64,000 nucleotides of DNA. Source: Pachypanchax playfairii (Eukaryota; Chordata; Actinopteri; Cyprinodontiformes; Aplocheilidae). The DNA lies in contig SSNP01000105.1 of NCBI GenBank assembly GCA_006937955.1, positions 1,455,834 through 1,519,833 of the forward strand. The letters run 5' to 3'. Positions 55,564-64,000 of the stretch are shown here, piece after piece. Position 1 is the stretch's first letter; each line of letters starts with the position of its first letter. The notes under the pieces are model-generated. The model was not told the DNA's origin, made no database searches, and saw nothing but the letters and a program-made list of their open reading frames with translations. A program made the translations under genes and the position numbers.

Positions 55564-57378
55564 AGTAATCAGCTCAGGTGAAGCCAATGACAATTATTTT
55601 AAAAAGCTGCAAAAATCTGTCTAATTAATTGGTCAACTTGTGGCCTAACCCTTTACAGCTCAAACAAATTCCCTTTTAATCTAAATGTGAAACAAAAATC
55701 AATATATCACATGAAATGAATTAAATTAATTTGAAACCACAGAAATGAATTTATTTTCAATTAACTGCACAGCAGCTTTACATCTGCCCCATTATTGAAA
55801 ACCTAGAGTGGGAGTAACATACTGTAAAAGCGAAACAGGCCAACACACTGCAAACACCACGTAAAGGCAAAGAAAAACACACAACCGCCACTGGCAGCCG
55901 GGGGAGTCGTCCTCTGTTTGCTTACTAACGTATCTCTCCAACTCCCTCCTTCTGTCCATATCCCCTGCAGCTGCTGTGTGTTTTTGTGTCTCAGACTGAA
56001 TGTGCCAACATGTTTCCTGCCACACCACCTCCAGCATTCCCCCGTTTTGCCAAAGAGACACACTCACATGCTTAAGGACTATATCTCCAAAGGCCTTCAC
56101 CATTACATCTTAGATGTCTTCAAAACCAGCAGGCAGGATCATTTCAAGGGCAGCGTTTTGAGAGATGAATAAAACAGTTGCCATGACAACTCTGTCACAG
56201 ATCATCAACATGTTAAGAGCATGCATGTGTGGATGGATATGCTGAAGGATCCAGACAGCAGAGTGGTGATGTTAGTGTGACACTGATGCACACTGTGTCA
56301 CACACAGCTACAAGCTGTTAAAAACCTGTTTGACCCAACAGCTTCCTCCACTTCCTGGAACAGTCCCAGAGCCGCTTCCTCCTTTCTGCAGAAGTCTGAA
56401 CTCCAGCTTCCATACTCATCATCACTGTTAGCTTTCAATTATAAATACATATCATATAAATACAAGTAATTCATGATAACTAGACTGAAAGGACAAGACT
56501 TTTCAAGGCAAATGCTAATAACATGCTGATGTAAACATTATGTAGTGCATGTAAATCACTGATTTCTTCCCGGAAATGCACAGTGTGCACAAACTTTATT
56601 GTTGTTTGTAAAGCGCCATGACTGTGTCAACAACATACACAGAAATCACAAAAAACAAGGCAAACTGCCAGCAGGATATTTGAATTAGCGTCTTTCCCCA
56701 ACATTTCTGTAAACAAAATTATGTAAAATAGGAGTCAAAACTGTGTACATCTTTGTTTTCAGTTTTGCTTCTGTTTGCAAAATATGCTATCTTCTAGTTC
56801 TTGTGAAGACACATCAGGAATCTGTCCAAATTTTCTAGCTTTTAGAGCAAAAAAATGTAAGAAATCAAAAAGTCAAAGGCGGAACCTTTTATAAACTCTG
56901 ACATATAGAACACAGATATGACAAAGACTAGACTTACAGGAGAATCTTTAGAGATTCAGCCTCATATGGTTCCACTTAAATCAAAAATGATCTCCATCGG
57001 AGAGGAAGACTCCCCTGACGAGATCCCTTAGAAACTTGGCTTCTCTTTCATTTGGTTTTGATTTATGAGACCTTCTCAATTGAGGCTTTTTTAGGGGTTT
57101 AAATACTTTGATTGCTACGTTCCACAAGCTCTGAACAACAAAACACAAATTCATACTATCAACTACCATTTTGTTAAAAAGGGTGAAAACTTAAACACGC
57201 ATGTTGGAGTCAGAGCAATAAAACCGGCATTTGAGGCCACTTTAAATAGAGCTTCTATGGAATATATGTGCAGGGAGGGAAAGGATTTCTACAGCTTATT
57301 GGCAGGAGCCTCAATATAACCCCCTTGTATTTCCTTAAAATCTAGTAAACACTTACTTTAGTTTACTGGAACTCTTAC
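55560..57378 (-). other. raph1: RAPH1 5' intron, right of the transposon
   Basis: Ordinary intron sequence with no recognised exon or repeat. The minus-strand frame 55792-56103 and its neighbours are low-quality chance frames. Confidence 0.45.
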
Positions 57379-57456
57379 CTCTGAAGTGGTTTCTTCCTGC
57401 TGAGGTTAAAGGTCAGAGAAAATCACCACTCCAGTCTGTGGTTGGGCTTTTATGCC
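57379..57456 (-). other. raph1: Candidate RAPH1 5' UTR exon
   Basis: On the minus strand a polypyrimidine tract and acceptor (TTTTCTCTTTTTCTAG) precede 78 nt that end at donor CAGAG|GTAAGAGTT. The stretch has no ATG. The RAPH1 coding start sits at the first base of its exon, so a non-coding exon is expected upstream on this strand. A further strong minus-strand donor (ACGCC|GTAAGTAAA, 61616) could close an earlier first exon. Confidence 0.5.
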
Positions 57457-58074
57457 CTAGAAAAAGAGAAAAAACATTGATCATCCAGTTAGTTTCTGTT
57501 TCGAGTCTGTCGTAGGAAACTGGGTTCCATCCGTTAGTCTAACTACTGAAACAGCCTGTTTGTTCTACCTGCACTGCAGAAGAACTGAAAGACTCGTGCA
57601 GCCGGAGCAGAACAGAACGATTTCACTGTCACAAGAATGCAGAGGATTAACTATGAAGAGTGCTTGAGAGAAGGACTTAACTAAACACAGACAAGATGAG
57701 ACGCACAGCCGGAGAGACACTTAGTGCAAAGCTCTGAAAGCAATCAAAAGCTGTTCAGCCTCTATTATAAACTCTTCATCATTACTCCTAGATTAAAACA
57801 ATTCAACTACAGGGGGTTTAATTTACAATTAAAATGAAAGAAATGCCAATCAATCGCCACTTTTCCTGTCGGGATTTTGAGCTAAGATCATCTTATATTG
57901 AAAAATAAAATGTTTATAGCTGTTTTGGTCAAATGTTAAAAATAACATTAAGCAAAATGTCCCACAATACTGCAAGGTGTTGTGCAATCAGTTAACACTC
58001 AAAGTATGTGTTGGGGATGATTCTCAGCCACTGTAATCCAAAATTCAAGCAGTATCTGTAAAACTGACTGATTA

Positions 58075-58580
58075 CTTTGCTAACAAAATGGATGAACTTG
58101 AAACTCTGTTGAAGACCCAGTCAGAGTATCAGGAAGCATCATGTGTTTTACTGAGACATGGCTAAAGGAGCATATCAAGGACTCCAGTGTGTCTTTTTCC
58201 GACTTTCAAACAATACGGGCAGACAGAGATTTGAAGAGGAGCGGCAAAAGAAAAGGATAGGTTGAACAGATTGATAAGGAGGGCTGGTTCTGTTCTGGAG
58301 ACTGATCTGGAGTCTCTTGAGTTGATTGTCTAAAGGTGGATGGTTTGGAAAATATAACTCATGATGGAAGACCCTCATCATCGTCTTCACAATACAGTAA
58401 CTCAACAACAAACTGTCTTCAAAGGCTTCTTCAGATCCGCTGCAGCACAGACCGCTATAGGAGATCCTTCTTGCCCACAGCTAGAACCCTCTACAATGGC
58501 TCCCTGAATTAGAACTGAGCTACAACAACATTTAATTTCCCTTTTTGGGATTAATAAAGTATGTTTGATTTGATTGATTT
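58075..58580 (+). mobile_element. Internally deleted LINE (L2/Rex-type)
   Basis: The left part encodes an endonuclease-domain piece, CFTETWLKEHIKDSSVSFSD then FQTIRADRDLKRSGKRKG. The right part encodes the typical C-terminal end, RCSTDRYRRSFLPTARTLYN. Only about 170 bp lie between them, so most of the endonuclease and nearly all of the reverse transcriptase is deleted. It ends in gggattaataaagtatg plus a ttgatt-type simple tail. Frameshifts and stops are present and it is not functional. Confidence 0.8.
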
Positions 58581-59099
58581 GTAGCTTTGAGTTTGCAAAT
58601 GTTTATTAGCCATGGAAGTCATGTTAAATTGGATAAGCCCCTTAAGTTAAGTTTAGATATAATTTCTAAAAGTTTCATTGCAATTTGTTCACTGATTGAT
58701 GGAATATTTTGCCGAGACTACAAACCAACACACAAAAAAAAACATTACCACTCGCCTTTCGCCTGCAGGCAATAAAAAAAAGCAATCTGATCAGAAAAAC
58801 CACGCCACACACACAGGTAGTGTAACAAGCACAGCAACAAGTGCAGAATTATAATTTCAACCATGAGTCAGAGAATGAGTAAAACCTGTTAAGTGTGCAT
58901 CAAACGTGACTCATGAGTCTGCAGGGTTCAACAATGCTGACCATCATTTCAGCAAATCATTAACTCACAACACTGCTGACTCATTTCTTACAAGCTTGTC
59001 TTATCTGAAACAATCTACACGCTGAATCCGACTGTAAAACACTAGTCTGGCTTAGATGCATGCTGAGCTGGAAAAGAAATATCACTGCTATGATTCAGT

Positions 59100-59131
<32 letters not shown>

Positions 59132-62100
59132 CAGCAAAGTAGGCAGCTGATGTTGTGGCTAACAACACAGAAGCTATTCCTGCTGTTCTCAGCTGCTCCT
59201 TTTGTTTTTCTATGCACCAACTGTTGTTCAGCCACAGCATGTGACGCCTCTCAGGGAAAAAAAAAACCTACACAAACAGGAGTGTGAGTGTGTGTTTTCA
59301 TGGCTAACAGACTCCTTGTATCAAAGAGAGAGTGTCAGAAAGAGGAGGAGGTAACGTAAGGCCATGAATGTTATCCTTTCATGTCAGAAAAAAGAAAAAC
59401 ATAATTGCCTGCTTGGATTACAGGCCAACCAGCATCCTCTCCATGTTGTAATTTGCAGACAGTTGACGTGTGATATCACTCAGTCAACACAAGGCTATTG
59501 AACAGGTGTGGCGGTGATGCATGGGTCTGCGCAGCTGCAGGGAACACAGTTGCTTCAGTCCCACCAGTGCAGGGGGCCGGTAAGCAGCTGCTCCGGTGCT
59601 GAAAACAAAGAGGTGGCCGTGACACAAGCGAAGACAAACGGAGATCAAGAGTCAGAAGATCGGAGCAGCACAAATTCCTCTCCCAATCTTATGTGTTTTA
59701 AAATACACATACAACTGCTCGACCTGTTTTCAGTTGGACAAGTTCGATGAACGTTTCAACAACAGGACGAGGGAAAACACAGGCTCTATTGTAGTGGATA
59801 CAGGTGTGTCCTTGTCTATTACTAGCCCTACTTTTGGGCGGCTAACTTCCTGTCTGAGCAGGAAGAAGGGCAGAGAACTGAGCGAGCAGGGGTAACGATG
59901 ATGTCACAGCGGGAAATAAAGACATGATTGTTGAGAAGGAAATACGACAAACAAGCAAGCAGGCAGGCAAAACTAAATGGTAGTAGACCTGTTGGTTACA
60001 CGCATTTCTCTAAATAAGTCAGTAACTTCTGCAGGATCCAGTGAAATGACTTGTGCAGTTTTATCGGGAATAGTACATGTGGATAGTAGCGAGCGACACA
60101 ACAAAGACTAAAGGTTTAGATTCTTGGCTCAAACTAGAAAGATTTATGGATGAAAATTAGCCCATTGTACCACAATCTGGTCTCAAAACAGACTGACACA
60201 TGGCCTCAGCAGAGACCCTGAGCTTTCCTGTAAGGGCACCGAGGTGAACCGTCAGTCAGCCGATTGATGGTTTGCTACAAAGCTGTTCCACACTGTGAAG
60301 GCACATTAGTATTGATCAATGCTTCGCTTTTTGGTCCAAGTCAAGTGCAGCTGCTTCTATTCTCGCTCAGCAGGATGACCGACCTCTTCATCGGGTCAAT
60401 ACAAAAATCACTACCAAAGCTTCTTAATGTCAAGTGTAAAAATCACAATCCCTTTGAGTCAAATAACACTAAATATTGTACTTAAAACATGCTCTGTTGT
60501 AAAAAATAAAACAAACAGTTTTATTGTTGGTTTCTTTTTTTTTGGGAGTTTTCTTCAGTGATTTGTGCTGCTTTTTGCAGAAGAAAAATGTTGGATAGTC
60601 TGACAACTTTGCACCAAAGGAAACTTTGTCTTCTTTATATAATGATCTTAACACAAAACATGTTTTTGAAGTATTTACCATGTGGTTAGTCAGCACAAAG
60701 AATATATGGCGGTGTCTCAGTGTTCTATAAGCAACTGGCTGATACTGATCCTTCCTGCTTTTGTCTTAAAGCAACAATTAGATCTTCTTATATTCGTCCA
60801 TTTAAAGGTTTACAGACCTTATCATAAAAGCCAGATGAGAAAAGTGAGCACCTTTACTTAGACGTAACTCACAGCCACCTCAATTTATGAGTTATTGAGA
60901 CAAGCCCCTGCTGTTATGTACCTTCAGCTGTTCTCACTCATACACTACAGTGGAGTCTGGTTGTGATTACAAGGAGCCCATCTCCCCAACTCAACAGCAG
61001 GATTCTCCACGCTCTGTGCAGAGAGCATTTGCCTGTGGAAAACCCACACATGGTGAGAATTATGGAATAACGCTGTGTCAGGAATGTTCCCACGATGACC
61101 GGTGGGATCTAATGGAGGTCCCACTGGCTGGCTAGCTGTCAGCTGGGTTTACTGGTAATAACACGCTTACAGAGTTACATGCTGAAATCCTTCTTTTGGT
61201 AAAATCCATTTCAACCAGTTCCTTTTAGTGTTACATGAAAAATAATTGGTGGTGATTAACAGGTTTAGCAACAGATTTTACTTAAAGTAATGCTTCAGAT
61301 CGATTGAAGAGAGGTTTTATCAGTTGTATATAACAGGTAAGATATTCATTGTTCATAAAATTTCCACAGAACTACATTTCAAAAGATTTGAGGTATTAAT
61401 TCAACTGCAAGGGAAAGTTGTGTACTCAAACCTCATTAGCACAGCTTAAAAGACACCAGTCTCACTCATTTATACGGTTTTATTACAATAATCTCCTAAT
61501 GGGAATTACCACCAGCAGTGAATGGGTAAGATGACAAACTATAAATGTCACCCTGTTGTAGCGCCAAAGGCTGTCATTGAGCCAAACAAAAGGGGGCAGG
61601 TCAAGATTTACTTACGGCGTGAAGTCGTCTTTGAGGCCAAAATAATCAGGAATCACAAGAGAGCAGGGATCAGCCGTGCAGCGAGAGATTAGAAAGTTAC
61701 TCAGCCACAAACTTAACCCAGAATCTCAGTCAATAGAACCTTGCAGTCACTTTCAGAGCTGCCAGGGTATTAGTCAATGAGATTTGGAAAGAAGCAGTCA
61801 CACATGCACATACACACACCATTTTGTGGGATTAAGCTTGTAGGTTTGAGTTACTGTCGAGGGATTCCACTGCAAAAATGTGCCAATCCACTTCTACCAC
61901 TGGCAGCACAGCCATCTTTAATGTTTGGATTCTCTCTGCATTGTAGGCCACTGCATAGAAACTCTAGATCACTTCAGTGTCCTCAATAAACCCTGACGCA
62001 GAAGGAATACCGGAGCAGCCTGCCAACATTGAGCTGTTACAGTAAATGCAGAGCACAAGACAGAGGCGTGTGAAAAAGAGCGACCTCTAGACTTTGGCAA

Positions 62101-64000
62101 AGGACGTAAAGGAAAATGAAGAATGGTCTAAGTGTTTCCAGATCATCGTATTTCATGACATCAGCTCCACTGAGCAATACTTTACAGGTTTTCAGAAACT
62201 TCCATGTGTGATTTTCAAACCATACATTTCAAATTTTGTGCGCCAACAGGTGTTTTGCTTTCCAAGATCTCAAAATTGCTTCATTGGGGAAATGCTCACT
62301 GAGCCTAGTGGCTTTCAGCAATAAACTGGCAATGTGACAAACCAAAGACCCGGCTGCTTTCCAATCCTTCACGTTTCACTTCCATGAGGTTTTACTCCCC
62401 ACTTTAACTACAGCCTGCAGAGGACTTGAGCTGGGGTAACTCTCCCACTTGAGGGTGAGAGCACGGTTAGAAGTTCCAAGGAGGAGAAAGTGGGCTAGAG
62501 TGCATATTTAATTACAAAACAAGACATTTCAGTCCCCGTTTTTGGATCAGTGCTTGTTTGTGGCTTGAACTAAACACAGAAACACTTGAAACAGTTGGAA
62601 GGTTTCAATAATGTATGCGTGAACCAGATTTTGCTTTCAGACTAGTTGTGCAACATCTTTTAGCGCGACAGTTTGTAAGAAGAAGAGCTCATATTTTGCT
62701 CATTTATGGATTAATATTGTGAAAAGTCTTAAAAGATAAAGTTTAAATTTAAAACTTTTTAACTCTTAAACTCTAAAATGTTTGGGCCTATTGTTTATTT
62801 ATTATTCCTAGTGAGACATTCAGACATAAGGCAGATCGAGCAGAACCATAAAGACAAACCCAGTCGAGACCAAATAAAACATTCAATTAAAAAATATCCC
62901 TAACTGCTGAAGCTACATCTTCTGTCTTATAATGTTGCTACTGTTAATGTTTTCCAAACAGTAAACAAAGCTGAATCCTCTGAGGATTTTACTGGAATGC
63001 AACCCTGAGGTCAATAGTTCAAAAGCAACTGTACAAGCTGCTCTGAACAGAGGTTATCCAAACATCTGGGGACAGAAGTCAGGCATTTCAGAGTGGAATG
63101 ACAGGAAACTGTTCACTTTCATTTGTATGCATTTATTTCTTTTTCAAAGCCCGTCCATGTCAAAATGTCATCTACTGTACGGCGTCCTGAGAGACTGTAA
63201 AAAAGCCAAGCAAACAAATCACATGAGTGAACACATACAAGCTCCAAATGCTGTTGTGGTTTCATGAGAAGGGAGTGAACTCTGCTGTGATGTACAGCAG
63301 AGAGGATGAACACTAGCTGTGGTTGTGCTCGTGTTTATCCCAGGCTCTTCAGAAAGCAAGGCTGCAAAGCACTGACCATTTAATTTTCTTCAATTGAGGA
63401 TGTAAAGTAGCATGTCTGAAAGCAATCCAGGGATTGAGATATAAATCCACAGAGTCTATCGGCATATAGTAATTCTTACACCAAGGCAGCTCATACATCA
63501 CCTGAACTCCATATTTTTTATACAGCGGTCACTGCAGCCAGATATCACATGGATATTTCGTCTGAGTTGGCATTTCGTGTGCTCTTTCTGGAGAACTCCA
63601 GGTTGCTTCAAGCATTTTGCGTCATCTCTGAGTCAAAAGAGCCATTATCCAGCATCCATTTCATCCACACAGACACATTATGCCATACATCAACCCGCCT
63701 CTGTCCTGGTGAGGTTGAGTTCAACTTAGACTTGTGAAGACAGAAACCAAAATTCATAAATCTTCTCCGCGTTTTTGTTCTACTCACTGATATTCGATGC
63801 AGCTGCTGAAATTCCAGCCGAGAATTGACAAGGTTTGAGATTTATTAATCTTGTCTGTTGAGATCAGATTCAGGGTGATTACTCAGATGTGTGAAACTTA
63901 GCTGGTCGGGAGGTGTATGAAGGTTAAACCCTCCAGGCTTCGACTGTCTCCAGTGTTGATCATGGTAACTGCTTGTACAACAGAGAGCAATAATCAACAA
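58581..64000. other. RAPH1 upstream/5' region, no gene recognised
   Basis: Mostly ordinary non-coding sequence. It probably includes further RAPH1 5' non-coding exon and promoter sequence, for example the minus-strand donor at 61616. No protein-coding exon is recognised: frames such as 59508-59750, 60950-61135, 62094-62324 and 63549-63737 have no family features. Confidence 0.45.
59104..59131 (+). repeat. (GT)14 microsatellite
   Basis: A pure GT run in non-coding sequence. Confidence 0.9.

Noticed and set aside
55792..56103. Minus-strand 103-aa frame to the right of the transposon
   Set aside because: Low-quality composition with no domain or splice support.
1..64000. CRISPR arrays, bacterial operons, tRNA or rRNA genes
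   Set aside because: The window is vertebrate nuclear DNA with spliced genes. I saw no direct-repeat/spacer arrays and no convincing tRNA or rRNA.

Overview
The window is vertebrate nuclear DNA, most likely from a ray-finned fish (teleost, probably percomorph; the species cannot be read from it). It holds short exons with GT-AG introns, AT-rich introns, degenerate L2/Rex-type LINE pieces, a Tc1/mariner element of a kind common in fish, and proteins clearly orthologous to human ones. Most open frames in the window are shadows. The real genes were rebuilt exon by exon from splice sites and reading phase.

Layout, left to right. (1) MAP4K4, minus strand: only the first two coding exons lie in the window, and the rest of the kinase gene runs off the left edge. 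(2) CHST10, minus, complete, 5 coding exons, 361 aa. (3) RPL31, minus, complete, 4 coding exons plus a non-coding TOP-type first exon, 124 aa. (4) ZC3H13, minus, complete coding region, about 20 exons, about 1788 aa, with a long Arg/Glu tract. (5) CPB2-like procarboxypeptidase, minus, complete, 11 exons, 429 aa. (6) ALG11, plus, complete, 5 exons, 496 aa, head-to-head with CPB2 across 450 bp. (7) RAPH1 (lamellipodin), minus, complete coding region, 16 exons, about 1504 aa, with its 5' non-coding part reaching into the last 16 kb. RAPH1 and ALG11 are tail-to-tail with nearly touching poly(A) signals. The right-hand 16 kb is mostly RAPH1 first-intron and upstream DNA. It holds an apparently intact 1215-bp DD36E Tc1/mariner transposon and an internally deleted LINE.

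The genes do not form one pathway: a stress-pathway kinase, a Golgi HNK-1 sulfotransferase, a ribosomal protein, an m6A-writer subunit, a secreted zymogen, an ER mannosyltransferase and an actin regulator. Gene content joins blocks that lie apart in human: MAP4K4/CHST10/RPL31 (2q11), ZC3H13/CPB2/ALG11 (13q14) and RAPH1 (2q33).

Most interesting observations: the intact DD36E element with perfect 29-bp inverted repeats next to a (TA)29 run; a 50-bp block carrying the TCTCGCGAGA motif, present 48/50 identical and inverted in an RPL31 intron and in the CPB2/ALG11 intergenic promoter; a TATA/CCAAT-type promoter candidate inside RAPH1; an inferred GC-AG intron in ZC3H13; and two in-frame RAPH1 cassette exons. 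I found no convincing undescribed multi-gene system.
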